25,098 nt of DNA from CAZWKX01 sp964614095 (GTDB lineage: Bacteria > Actinomycetota > Acidimicrobiia > Spongiisociales > UBA11373), in NCBI GenBank assembly GCA_964614095.1, contig CAZTJO010000029.1, forward strand, positions 1-25,098, given 5' to 3'. Positions 10,894 through 18,045 of this stretch are shown here, one piece after another. The translations under genes were made by a program, and so were the position numbers. The notes under the pieces are model-generated. The model was not told where the DNA came from. It searched no databases and saw only the letters and a list, made by a program, of their open reading frames with translations. The stretch's first letter is position 1. Every line of letters starts with the position of its first letter.

Positions 10894-11582
10894 GCCCGCC
10901 CATCATCGTGGCGCTTGATGTGCCCGATGCCGAGCAGGCGGTCCTGCTCGCAGAGCAGGTTTCCCCTCATGTCGGGGCTTTCAAGGTGGGACTGGGCCTG
11001 CTTCACGGCTCCGGGCCGAGTGTCATCGGGGAGCTGGCCCGGATGGGGCCGGTCATGGTGGACGCCAAGCTTCACGACATACCCACCCAGGTGGCAGCGG
11101 CGGCACGACGGCTCGGTGAGCACGGAGCGCGCTGGATCACGGCTCATGCAACGGGAGGCGTTGCCATGCTCGAGGCCGCCGCGGACGGCCTTGCCGCCGG
11201 CTCTGCGGGGCGAGAGGCGGGGGTGCTCGCCGTCACGCTGCTGACGAGCATCGGCGATTCCGCCGCTGGGGACATATTCGAAAACACCCCGGCCGAGATC
11301 ACCGCGCGGTTGGCGGCTTTGGCCGCCGCAGCCGGGGTGGAGGGCATCGTCTGCTCTCCACTCGAATTGGCGATTGCCGTCGAGGCGGCCCCCGGTCTGT
11401 TGCGGGTCACTCCGGGAATCCGGTTGGATGGAGTGGCGGCCGAGGACCAGCATCGCACCGCCGGTCCTCGTGAGGCGCTGGACCTGGGGGCCGACCTGCT
11501 GGTGGTGGGAAGGGCAATTATCGGCGCTGACGATCCTGCCCGGGCAGCAGAACGCCTCCGCGCCGTGGTCTGTGATGGATAG
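10890..11582 (+). CDS. pyrF: Orotidine-5'-phosphate decarboxylase
   Basis: Last step of UMP synthesis, cofactor-free decarboxylation of OMP in a TIM barrel. The protein is 230 aa, the compact (type 1) form. It shows IIVALDVPDAEQA at the N-terminus, the catalytic D-x-K-x-x-D-I motif as VDAKLHDIPTQ, THATGG-like ITAHATGGVAML, and the phosphate-binding RVTPGIRLDG and VVGRAI segments. Mycobacterial PyrF is the distinct longer type. GTG 10890 overlaps the pyrD stop as GTGA with GGAG 5 nt upstream; GTG 10887 is possible and adds one residue. pyrE, needed for orotate to OMP, is not in the window. Confidence 0.96.
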   Translation: MSPPIIVALDVPDAEQAVLLAEQVSPHVGAFKVGLGLLHGSGPSVIGELARMGPVMVDAKLHDIPTQVAAAARRLGEHGARWITAHATGGVAMLEAAADGLAAGSAGREAGVLAVTLLTSIGDSAAGDIFENTPAEITARLAALAAAAGVEGIVCSPLELAIAVEAAPGLLRVTPGIRLDGVAAEDQHRTAGPREALDLGADLLVVGRAIIGADDPARAAERLRAVVCDG

Positions 11583-11585
11583 AGT
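11580..11585 (+). promoter_or_regulatory. Candidate -10 element upstream of mihF
   Basis: TAGAGT overlaps the pyrF stop codon and lies 24 nt before the mihF ATG. It fits the TAGnnT-like hexamers seen at other starts in this window. No clear -35 was found. It would give a short leader containing the AGGAGG at 11601-11606. Separate transcription of the abundant nucleoid protein from the pyr operon would make sense, but this is inference. Confidence 0.3.
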
Positions 11586-11609
11586 GCGAGGCGGGTACCG
11601 AGGAGGTGC

Positions 11610-11924
11610 ATGGGACCACCGAGGCTGACTCCGGAACAGCGGGCACGGGCGCTCGAGAAGGCTGCCGCGGCCCGTCGTGCCCGGGCCGAGGTCAAACGTT
11701 CGCTCAAGGAGGGTGGGCTCACCCTGCGTCAGCTTCTGGAGAGGGCTGACCGCGACGAGATGATCGGCGGCATGAAGGTGGATGCGGCGCTCACCTCGCT
11801 CCCCGGACTGGGGAAGGTGAAGGCCATCCGCCTGATGGAGAAGCACAACATCGCCGCGAACCGCAGGCTGCGGGGGCTCGGCGCCAAACAGCGAGAGGCA
11901 TTACTCGACGCTCTTTCCCGATGA
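11610..11924 (+). CDS. mihF: Actinobacterial integration host factor (mIHF/sIHF)
   Basis: A small basic nucleoid-associated protein of 104 aa, unrelated to E. coli IHF. An Arg/Lys/Ala-rich N-terminal helix (LTPEQRARALEKAAAARRARAEVKR is positions 6-30) is followed by a helix-two-turn-helix DNA-binding domain with the diagnostic LPGLGKVKAIRLMEKHNI (residues 64-81). The position between pyrF and gmk is exactly the conserved actinobacterial location and is strong support. AGGAGG lies at 11601-11606, unusually close (3 nt) to the ATG. The stop overlaps an ATG at 11921 (ATGA) that should be the gmk start but is out of frame with the kinase. Confidence 0.95.
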   Translation: MGPPRLTPEQRARALEKAAAARRARAEVKRSLKEGGLTLRQLLERADRDEMIGGMKVDAALTSLPGLGKVKAIRLMEKHNIAANRRLRGLGAKQREALLDALSR

Positions 11925-12501
11925 GCCCCGCCGTGGCCGCCTCATCGTCATCTCGGGTCCGTCCGGGGTGGGGAAGTCGAGTGTCGTGGCGGGGCTGTCG
12001 AAACGCCTGCCGTTCCACTTCTCGGTGTCGATGACGACGCGCCCGGCGCGCCCGGGAGAGGAGGACGGTGTCGCCTACCACTTTGTCGATCGGGAACGAT
12101 TCGAATCGGCCGTTGCGGCCGAAGAGCTGGCCGAATGGGCCGAGTACAGCGGCCACCTCTACGGGACGCCGCGCCGGGCCATCGAAGAGCACCTGGCCGC
12201 CGGTGCAGACGTGGTGCTCGACATCGAGCTGCTGGGATCCGAGCAGGTGCGGGCCGCGTTTCCCGAGGCGATCCTGGTGTTCATCGAGCCGCCGAGCGTG
12301 GAGGCCCTGGAAACTCGGCTGCGGGGGCGGGGCGATACCAGCGACGGCGACGTGGCCTCACGGTTGTCGGTGGTTCGCTGGCAGATGGAGCGGGCGCGAC
12401 GCCTCTTTGATCATTTTGTGGTGAACGACAGCCTTGATCGGGTGGTGGACGAACTGATGGGTATACTGTCCCGCCCCCTACCTACCGGCGATCCCTCATG
12501 A
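11921..12501 (+). CDS. gmk: Guanylate kinase with apparent one-base frameshift near its start
   Basis: Phosphorylates GMP to GDP with ATP; normally essential. Family features are clear: P-loop ISGPSGVGKSS, SMTTRPARPGEEDGVAYHFV (GMP binding), YSGHLYGTPR, DVVLDIELLG and the lid RGRGDTSDGDVASRL. The P-loop frame has no ATG, GTG or TTG between a stop at 11833 and GTG 11968, and starting at 11968 would delete GPSG of the P-loop. ATG 11921 overlaps the mihF stop (ATGA) but lies in the other frame. One extra C in the CCCC run at 11926-11929 would give MSPRRGRLIVISGPSG, a normal N-terminus. A sequence error in the homopolymer is most likely. A -1 slip on CCC, a rare start codon or real damage are alternatives. 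Confidence 0.88.
12462..12467 (+). promoter_or_regulatory. Candidate internal -10 element for rpoZ-coaBC
   Basis: TATACT, five of six bases of the consensus -10, occurs near the 3' end of gmk, 31 nt upstream of rpoZ, preceded by TG two bases earlier (near extended -10). No good -35 sits at 16-18 nt. It might drive rpoZ and downstream genes independently of gmk. Confidence 0.3.
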
Positions 12502-12728
12502 TGATCGAACCCCCCATTGAGACCGTGCTGGAGCGCACGGAGAACCGTTTCACGCTGGTGGTGCTGGCGGCTCGCCGCGCTCGCCAGATCAACGCCTACT
12601 TCAACCAGCTCGGCGAAGGTTTCGGCAGCTACGTGCCTCCTCAGGTGCATTCGTTGTCGCGCAAACCCCTGTCGATCGCCTTCGAGGAGATCGCCGCCGA
12701 CAAAGTCACCGTCGACAGCGGCGAGTAG
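12498..12728 (+). CDS. rpoZ: RNA polymerase omega subunit
   Basis: Omega helps fold and assemble the beta' subunit of RNA polymerase. The 76-aa protein has the conserved actinobacterial core AARRARQINAYFNQLGEG (residues 24-41), where RARQIN is the diagnostic motif, followed by KPLSIAFEEIAADKV. The gmk-rpoZ-coaBC order is widely conserved and supports the call. ATG 12498 overlaps the gmk stop (ATGA); an immediately following ATG at 12501 is an equivalent alternative. There is no strong SD, so coupling to gmk or the internal -10 at 12462 may matter. Confidence 0.94.
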   Translation: MMIEPPIETVLERTENRFTLVVLAARRARQINAYFNQLGEGFGSYVPPQVHSLSRKPLSIAFEEIAADKVTVDSGE

Positions 12729-12730
12729 GC

Positions 12731-13921
12731 ATGCTCGCCGGTAGGCGGATCGTGCTCGGTATCACCGGGGGCGTCGCCGCGTACAAATCCGCCTACCTGG
12801 CCCGGCGGCTCGTAGAGCAAGGCGCCGAGCTACAAACGATCATGACCGAGTCGGCCGGCCACTTTATCGGCGCGCAGACGCTGGCGGCCATCACCGGGTC
12901 GGTGCCGCATACCGAGTTGTTTGGCACGTCGTCGGTCAGCCCTCACATCGAGCTTGCTGCCTGGGCCGACCTGATCTGCATCGCCCCGGCGACGGCGGCG
13001 ACGATGGCGCGTCTGGCGATCGGTCTCAGTGAGGATCTCCTGTCGGCCACCGTGCTCGCCACCGAGGCGCCAGTGGTGCTGGCTCCGGCCATGCACACCG
13101 AGATGTGGCAGCACCAGGCCACGCGGCAGAACACGGAGACCTTGCTCGGTTACGGGTATCACATTGTGGGCCCGGCCACGGGAGCGCTGGCCGGCGGCGA
13201 CGCCGGGCCGGGACGGATGTCGGATCCCGAAGATGTGCTGGCCGCGGTGCACCAGGCCCTCGGCGCCGGAGCTCTCAAAGGGTGGAGGGTGCTGGTGAGC
13301 GCCGGAGGAACCCGCGAGGCCATCGACCCGGTTCGTTACGTGGGTAATCGGTCGTCGGGCAAGATGGGCACGGCCATCGCACTGGAGGCGGCGAGGCGGG
13401 GGGCGGCCGTCACCCTCGTGACGACTGTGCCGGGGCCCGGCCATCCGGGCATCGAGGTGGTCGATGTGGAGAGCGCCGAGGAGATGGCGGAGGCGGTGTG
13501 GTCCCGGGCCCGCGGTGCCGATGTGGCCGTGCTGGCCGCCGCCGTGGCCGATTTCCGTCCGGCACAGCCGGCACGGGCAAAACTTCGCCGCCGCACCGGG
13601 CCGCCGAAGATCACCCTGGAGAAGACCCCAGACATCCTTGCCGGGGTGGCCGCCATGGAGAGCCGACCTTTCCTGGTGGGTTTTGCCGCCGAGACCGGGC
13701 CCATCGAGGAGGCGATGCCCAAGGCCAGGGATAAGGGTGTCGATCTGCTTGTCGCCAATGATGTGACTGCTCCGGGCGCCGGGTTTGGGTCGGAGGCGAA
13801 TCAGGTCGGCCTCATTCGCCCGGACGGCACCATCGAGGCGTGGGAGCTGATGCCCAAACGCATCGTGGCGGCTCTTCTCTGGGATCGCATCGTCGAGATG
13901 CGGGAAGGCTTGGAGAGCTGA
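12731..13921 (+). CDS. coaBC: Bifunctional phosphopantothenoylcysteine decarboxylase / phosphopantothenate-cysteine ligase
   Basis: Two consecutive coenzyme A synthesis steps. The N-terminal CoaC flavoprotein domain (about 1-180) has GITGGVAAYK, active-site His72 in SPHIELAAWAD, and PAMHTEMW (residues 119-126), where most bacteria have PAMNxxMW. The C-terminal CoaB domain (about 185-396) has VSAGGTREAIDPVRYVGNRSSGKMG for nucleotide binding and a LRRRTGPPKITLEKTPDIL segment. The position of the E. coli catalytic Cys158 (ACGD) reads AGGD at 154-157, so that cysteine is missing. The start is ATG 12731, 2 nt after rpoZ. The gene order with gmk and rpoZ supports the call. Confidence 0.95.
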   Translation: MLAGRRIVLGITGGVAAYKSAYLARRLVEQGAELQTIMTESAGHFIGAQTLAAITGSVPHTELFGTSSVSPHIELAAWADLICIAPATAATMARLAIGLSEDLLSATVLATEAPVVLAPAMHTEMWQHQATRQNTETLLGYGYHIVGPATGALAGGDAGPGRMSDPEDVLAAVHQALGAGALKGWRVLVSAGGTREAIDPVRYVGNRSSGKMGTAIALEAARRGAAVTLVTTVPGPGHPGIEVVDVESAEEMAEAVWSRARGADVAVLAAAVADFRPAQPARAKLRRRTGPPKITLEKTPDILAGVAAMESRPFLVGFAAETGPIEEAMPKARDKGVDLLVANDVTAPGAGFGSEANQVGLIRPDGTIEAWELMPKRIVAALLWDRIVEMREGLES

Positions 13922-15696
13922 TCGGGCACCCCGTCGTCCGGGTGGTGCCCGATCTGCCTGCATTTGCCGTCGACGACGGATTCGCCTACGCCGTCCCTTC
14001 CGGGCTCGATCTTGAGGTGGGGGCCGTGGTCCGGGTTCCGCTCGGCGGGCGCCGGTTGCGCGGCTGGGTTGTTGCCGTCGATGAGCCGGAGCGTGACGGG
14101 CTTCGTGAAGTGCTGGGGCGTTCGGGCGAGATGCCCGTTTTCACCTCGGGGCTGCTGGAAGTGCTGCGCTGGGCGGCACTCCACTATGTGGCGCCGTTGT
14201 CGACGGTCGTCACCAAGGCGGCCCCTCCCAATCTTCCCCGGCGCCGGGCGCAGCATTTGCCCGCGCCGGTGGAGAAGATTCCGCCGTCCCCGCTGCCGGA
14301 GGTGAGCGCGGCGGCAGCGGCGGGTCGGCGTGTGGGGGCGCATTACGTTCTCGACCGTGCTCCCTGGTCTAGGGCCATCGCCGGGCTGGTCGGTCCCGTG
14401 CTCGCGGCAGAACGGAGCGCTCTGGTGGTGGCGCCGTCGCTGGTCGAGGCCACCGGGATCGCCGCCGATCTCGGGGGGCAGTATGGGGGGCGTGTCCTGC
14501 TCGCATCCTCCTCACAGCCGGCGGCCCAGCTGACCCGAAGCTGGACTGCTGCCGCGTCTTCGGCGGGACGGGTCCTGGTCGGCACGCGTGAGATCAGTTT
14601 CTGGCCGGTGGCGAACCTCTCGCTGGCCTGCATAGTCGACGAGGGACGGCGCGGCATGAAAGACAAGTCGACGCCGACGACGCATGCGCGGGACGTCTTG
14701 TGGCGTCGTGCCATGATCGAGCGGTTCTCCCTCGTCCTCGCCGGGTCGGTCCCCACCGCAGAAGCACTGCATCGTGCCCCATCCGTCGTGCCCGCCGCGG
14801 GGCGCCTGTGGGGTCTGGTTGAGGTGGTCGATCGCACCGAGGAGCCTCCCGGAGGCGGTGTTCTCACCGAGAGGGTGCGGCGGGCCTTGGGGGTCGTGGC
14901 CGGGCGCGGGGGCCGGGTGTTCCTGTTTTGCGATCGACGGGCCCCGGCGATGCGCTGCATTGCCTGCAGGACGTTGCGTATCTGCCCCGGCTGCGGAGCC
15001 CGTCCCGAGGGCGGTGACTCCTGTGCCCGCTGCGGCGCACAGCTTGGCGGATGCGCTTCGTGTGGTGGGGGCAGGTTCGAGCCGCTGGGTGCTCCTGTGG
15101 GCCGTGTGCTTGCCGAGGCGGCGCGTGTGGTGGGAGCGCCACTGGTAGGCGAGCCCGGCAGCGGGCGCCCGGTGATCGTGGGCACGGAGCGGGATCTTCC
15201 CGGCATGGAACCGGTGGACCTGGCGGTGGTGACCGATGCCGACGGCGTGCTGCGCCTTCCCCACTACCGGGCGGTCGAGGACGGGTTTCGTCTCCTGGCT
15301 CGGGTCGCCGCCTCCACCGGCAGCGGGCCGGGCCGCAGGACGATGGTCCAGACGGCGGATCCCGGACATCGTGCGCTTGCTGCCCTGCGGCGGGCCGAGC
15401 CCATCGGGTTGGTGGAGGACGAGGTGAGACGCCGCGCCGGCGTCGGCTTCCCGCCCGCTGGCGAGCTGCTCGCTCTTGAGGTCGGCAGCGCTCCCACAGG
15501 GGCCGACTCGGCTCTTCGGGATCTGATGTCCGCGGAAGTTGCCGTCTATGGTCCGGCGGAGCGCCGCGGACGTTCCCACTGGCTGCTGCAATCACACGAT
15601 CTGCATTCGGCACGTGTCGCTCTGCGGCGCCTTGTCTCCGATTGGCGCGACGGAGGGGCCAGAGTCCGGGTCGACGCCGATCCCATCGATCTTTAG
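13918..15696 (+). CDS. priA: PriA-like primosomal protein lacking helicase motifs
   Basis: Actinobacterial PriA-type protein of about 592 aa. The N-terminal 3'-DNA-end-binding domain matches PriA: PDLPAFAVDDGFAYAVPSG, then GAVVRVPLGGRRLRGWVV. The helicase region aligns but is dead. The Walker A segment is replaced by VLDRAPWSRAIAGLV, and the DEEH box reads VDEGRRG before THARD, where intact PriA has YHARD. The paired-cysteine zinc module is kept (CIACRTLRICPGCG..CARCG..CASCG, about residues 345-385). The start is uncertain. CTG 13918 overlaps the coaBC stop as CTGA and keeps the first strand (VVRVV). GTG 13942 and 13945 would shorten it, and GTG 13840 would overlap coaBC by 82 nt. It may still act as a structural replication-restart factor. 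Confidence 0.9.
   Translation: MIGHPVVRVVPDLPAFAVDDGFAYAVPSGLDLEVGAVVRVPLGGRRLRGWVVAVDEPERDGLREVLGRSGEMPVFTSGLLEVLRWAALHYVAPLSTVVTKAAPPNLPRRRAQHLPAPVEKIPPSPLPEVSAAAAAGRRVGAHYVLDRAPWSRAIAGLVGPVLAAERSALVVAPSLVEATGIAADLGGQYGGRVLLASSSQPAAQLTRSWTAAASSAGRVLVGTREISFWPVANLSLACIVDEGRRGMKDKSTPTTHARDVLWRRAMIERFSLVLAGSVPTAEALHRAPSVVPAAGRLWGLVEVVDRTEEPPGGGVLTERVRRALGVVAGRGGRVFLFCDRRAPAMRCIACRTLRICPGCGARPEGGDSCARCGAQLGGCASCGGGRFEPLGAPVGRVLAEAARVVGAPLVGEPGSGRPVIVGTERDLPGMEPVDLAVVTDADGVLRLPHYRAVEDGFRLLARVAASTGSGPGRRTMVQTADPGHRALAALRRAEPIGLVEDEVRRRAGVGFPPAGELLALEVGSAPTGADSALRDLMSAEVAVYGPAERRGRSHWLLQSHDLHSARVALRRLVSDWRDGGARVRVDADPIDL
13921..13953 (+). repeat. Inverted repeat at the coaBC-priA junction
   Basis: ATCGGGCACC (13921-13930) and GGTGCCCGAT (13944-13953) are exact 10-bp reverse complements around a 13-nt loop that can add a further CCG/CGG pair. 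It begins on the last base of the coaBC stop and contains the GTG codons at 13942 and 13945, candidate priA starts. No T-tract follows, so it is not a classical terminator. It could limit translation initiation of priA or be a 3'-end structure for coaBC mRNA. Confidence 0.5.
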
Positions 15697-15723
15697 GCAT
15701 CGGTTGGCCGGCCGGTGCTGGGC

Positions 15724-15729
15724 TAGTGT
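15724..15729 (+). promoter_or_regulatory. Candidate -10 element for def-fmt
   Basis: TAGTGT lies in the 42-nt priA-def gap, 9 nt before the def ATG. No Shine-Dalgarno precedes def, so a start very close to or at the ATG (leaderless mRNA) is suggested. No convincing -35 was found. It matches the TAGnnT pattern at other start sites in the window. Confidence 0.42.
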
Positions 15730-15738
15730 GGCCGTGCC

Positions 15739-16242
15739 ATGGCGATCTTCCCGATCCGAACCTTTCCCGATCCTGTTCTACGCATGCCGGCGGCAGAAGT
15801 CGCCGCCATCGACGACAGCGTTCGGCGGCTGGTCGACGACATGTTCGAGACCATGTACGAGGCTCCGGGTGTTGGTCTTGCCGCGCCGCAGATAGGTGTA
15901 TCGCTGCGGGTGATCATTTTTGATGTTGGCCAGGGTGCCTGTCACCTGATCAACCCGGTGATGCTCGAGACCTCAGGATCCTGGACCTACGACGAGGGGT
16001 GCCTGTCCGTCCCCGGACGCTACTGGGATGTGAAGAGAGCCGCCTTTGCCCGGGCTCGGGGTCTGAATCTGGATGGTGAGGAGACCGAGTATGCCGGCGA
16101 CGAGCTGGTGGGGCGGGTGCTGCAGCACGAGCTCGACCACCTCAGCGGCCTGCTTCTTCTGGAGCGTTTGCCCAGGAGAATCCGGAGGCAGGCTCTGCGT
16201 GAGCTTCGTGAGGAGGCACTGGGGCTGGGGGGACCACGATGA
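15739..16242 (+). CDS. def: Peptide deformylase
   Basis: Removes the N-formyl group from nascent proteins, a metallohydrolase of 167 aa. All three signature motifs are intact: GVGLAAPQIG (residues 44-53), EGCLSVPG (86-93, metal ligand Cys88), and LQHELDHLSG (128-137, HExxH with ligands His130 and His134 and catalytic Glu131). ATG 15739 gives the usual short N-terminus before the first helix. There is no SD, but a -10-like TAGTGT lies just upstream. The stop overlaps fmt (ATGA, 16239-16242), so the formylation and deformylation functions are made together, the common def-fmt arrangement. Confidence 0.97.
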   Translation: MAIFPIRTFPDPVLRMPAAEVAAIDDSVRRLVDDMFETMYEAPGVGLAAPQIGVSLRVIIFDVGQGACHLINPVMLETSGSWTYDEGCLSVPGRYWDVKRAAFARARGLNLDGEETEYAGDELVGRVLQHELDHLSGLLLLERLPRRIRRQALRELREEALGLGGPR

Positions 16243-17153
16243 GGGCGGTCTTCTACGGTACCCCGGCGGCTTCGGTGCCCATTGTGGCCGCACTTGTGTC
16301 GGTTGCCGAGGTGGTGCTGGTAGTGAGCCGGCCCGATTCCCGGCGAGGCCGGTCGGGCACACCCGTTCCGCCGCCGGTGGTGGAGGCCGCCCGGTCCTGG
16401 GGTCTGCCCCTGGCGCAGCCGGAGCGGCCCGACGACATGCTGGACCGAGTCCGGTCTCTCGGCGCCGACGTGGGCGTCGTTGCCGCCTATGCGCATAAGA
16501 TCTCGCCGAAGCTGTTGGCGGTTCCGGATCGGGGTTTTGTCAACGTTCACTTCTCGCTCCTGCCGCGCTGGCGGGGCGCCAGCCCGGTGACGCGGGCCAT
16601 CCTCTCCGGTGACACGATCACGGGGGTGAGCCTCATGGAGATGGACGAGGGCCTCGACACCGGGCCCGTCCTGGCCCAGGAGACGCTCGGGATAGAGGCG
16701 CAGGAGACCGCCGGAGAGTTGACGGCGCGCCTGGCCTTTCTGGGCGCCCGGCTGCTTGCCGATCGCCTGCCGGAGTACCTGGCCGGCTTACTGGAAGGGT
16801 CACCGCAGCCGGATCAGGGGATCACCGAGGCCGGCAAGGTAGAAGTCGAGGAAGCCTTTGTCGACCCAGTGGTCTTCCCGGCCCCGCGGGTGCTGAGAAT
16901 GGTGCGGGCCTTCAATCCCAATCCGGGGGCGTGGACCACCGTTGGCGGGTCGCGGCTGAAGCTGTGGGGGGCCCGGCCCTGGGACGGGGCCGGGACGGAG
17001 GCCGGGCTTGCCGCGATGGTCGAGGGCCGGGTCGTTCTCGGCACCGGCGACGGCGGGCTTGAGCTGATCGAAGTCCAGCCGGCAGGCAAACCGCGTATGG
17101 CCGCGGCCGACTGGATGCGGGGGCGTCGCGCCGAGACGGCGCGTCTCGGTTAG
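16239..17153 (+). CDS. fmt: Methionyl-tRNA formyltransferase
   Basis: Formylates initiator Met-tRNA with 10-formyl-THF. The 304-aa protein has the catalytic hydrolase-like domain at 1-195: RAVFYGTPAASVPIVAAL at the N-terminus, then VNVHFSLLPRWRGASP with Asn102 and His104, and Asp140 in EGLDTGPVL, which together form the catalytic N-H-D set. The C-terminal tRNA-binding domain follows (about 205-304, VRAFNPNPGAWTT). It starts at ATG 16239 overlapping def. The stop TAG overlaps the stop of the convergent ppk2 gene, and the last codons form a hairpin (17131-17149). rsmB, its usual actinobacterial neighbour, is missing. Confidence 0.96.
   Translation: MRAVFYGTPAASVPIVAALVSVAEVVLVVSRPDSRRGRSGTPVPPPVVEAARSWGLPLAQPERPDDMLDRVRSLGADVGVVAAYAHKISPKLLAVPDRGFVNVHFSLLPRWRGASPVTRAILSGDTITGVSLMEMDEGLDTGPVLAQETLGIEAQETAGELTARLAFLGARLLADRLPEYLAGLLEGSPQPDQGITEAGKVEVEEAFVDPVVFPAPRVLRMVRAFNPNPGAWTTVGGSRLKLWGARPWDGAGTEAGLAAMVEGRVVLGTGDGGLELIEVQPAGKPRMAAADWMRGRRAETARLG
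17131..17149. terminator. Possible bidirectional terminator between fmt and ppk2
   Basis: CCGAGAC (17131-17137) and GTCTCGG (17143-17149) form a perfect 7-bp stem with a GGCGC loop, ending one base before the overlapping stop codons of the two convergent genes. There is no U-tract on either strand. U-less hairpins have been proposed as terminators in actinobacteria, and convergent transcription needs a stop here, but function is inferred. Confidence 0.42.
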
Positions 17154-17950
17154 CGGATGACGATCTCGCCCAGCTCTTCCTCGGGTGGCGGGTAGGCCAT
17201 GTCCAGCTTTTCGAGGGCGTCGACGATGACCGAGGCGACCACAAGGTTGCGATACCACTTGCGGTCGGCAGGCACGATGTACCACGGGGCGTATTCCGTG
17301 CTCGTCTTCGACAGCGCGGCCTCGTAGGCGGCGGTGTAGTCGTTCCAGCGCTCACGTTCGGCCAGGTCGGCCGAGCTGAACTTCCAGTGTTTTGTCGGTT
17401 TCTCGAGGCGTGCCCGGAGCCGTGTGGCCTGTTCCTCGGCTGAGATGTGCAGGAAGAACTTGAGGATGGTCGTGCCTTCCTCGGCAAGCAGGCGCTCAAA
17501 ATCGTTTATGTGGTCGTAGCGCCGGGACCACACCTCCTCGGGCGCGAGGTTGTGCACCCGCACCACGAGCACGTCCTCGTAGTGACTGCGGTTGAAGATG
17601 GTGATCTCGCCGCTCGCCGGAGTGTGCTCGTGCACGCGCCACAGGTAGTCGTGGTCGAGCTCCTCGTCGGTCGGCGTTTTGAATGAGGCGACCTTCACCC
17701 CCTGCGGATCGACGGCCTTGAAGACGTGGCGTATGGTCCCGTCCTTGCCGCCCGTATCCATGGCCTGAAGCACGATCAGCACCTGGTGACGGTCTTCGGC
17801 GTACAAGAGCTCCTGAAGCTCTCCAAGTCGTTTGGTGAGCTCGCGCAGCCTTTCCTTGGCTTCGCCCCTGGACTCGGCGAGTTTTGGGTCGCGCGGGTCC
17901 CACTCGGTCAGTCGAACGGTGGTGCTGGGTGGAACGTGATAGAGGTCCAT
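17150..17950 (-). CDS. ppk2: Polyphosphate kinase 2 family protein
   Basis: Transfers phosphate between polyphosphate and nucleotides. At 266 aa it is a single PPK2 domain. The Walker A-type loop AMDTGGKDGT (residues 63-72) is followed by VDPQGVKVASFKTPT, the Walker B-type segment EITIFNRSHYEDVLVVRVH (115-133), and a lid segment with KPTKHWKF and DLAERERWNDYTAAYE. The FNRSHYEDV form resembles the class III-like, nucleotide-phosphorylating PPK2 enzymes rather than class I (FDRSWYNR), but substrate class needs assay. It is the only minus-strand gene, interrupting the fmt-rpe region. A TAGTCT -10 six bases before its ATG suggests leaderless transcription. The start is ATG (complement of 17948-17950). 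Confidence 0.93.
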   Translation of the reverse strand: MDLYHVPPSTTVRLTEWDPRDPKLAESRGEAKERLRELTKRLGELQELLYAEDRHQVLIVLQAMDTGGKDGTIRHVFKAVDPQGVKVASFKTPTDEELDHDYLWRVHEHTPASGEITIFNRSHYEDVLVVRVHNLAPEEVWSRRYDHINDFERLLAEEGTTILKFFLHISAEEQATRLRARLEKPTKHWKFSSADLAERERWNDYTAAYEAALSKTSTEYAPWYIVPADRKWYRNLVVASVIVDALEKLDMAYPPPEEELGEIVIR

Positions 17951-17956
17951 GTCGGG

Positions 17957-17962
17957 AGACTA
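17957..17962 (-). promoter_or_regulatory. Candidate -10 element for ppk2 (leaderless)
   Basis: On the minus strand TAGTCT is followed by six bases (CCCGAC) and then the ppk2 ATG, so initiation about 7 nt downstream would fall on the A of the start codon. There is no SD and no clear -35. The 103-nt gap to rpe is therefore a divergent promoter region. Confidence 0.5.
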
Positions 17963-18039
17963 GGGGCTACCCAGAGCCGGGGCAGTGCCGGGGCGGGCAG
18001 GTGCCGGGCCATTTCCGGTGTTGTGTTGGCCGGAGCCGA

Positions 18040-18045
18040 TACACT
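18040..18045 (+). promoter_or_regulatory. Candidate -10 element for rpe (near-leaderless)
   Basis: TACACT lies 8 nt before GTG 18054 in the divergent ppk2-rpe gap. No SD precedes the GTG. No good -35 at 16-18 nt was found. The position fits a leaderless or 1-2 nt leader transcript for rpe and the response regulator. Confidence 0.48.

Noticed and set aside
11968..11970. GTG 11968 as the true gmk start
   Set aside because: It would remove GPSG of the nucleotide-binding P-loop, so a working kinase would be unlikely.
13918..15696. priA as a pseudogene
   Set aside because: The frame is intact over about 590 codons with conserved end domains and zinc cysteines. Only the motor motifs are lost, as in other actinobacteria.
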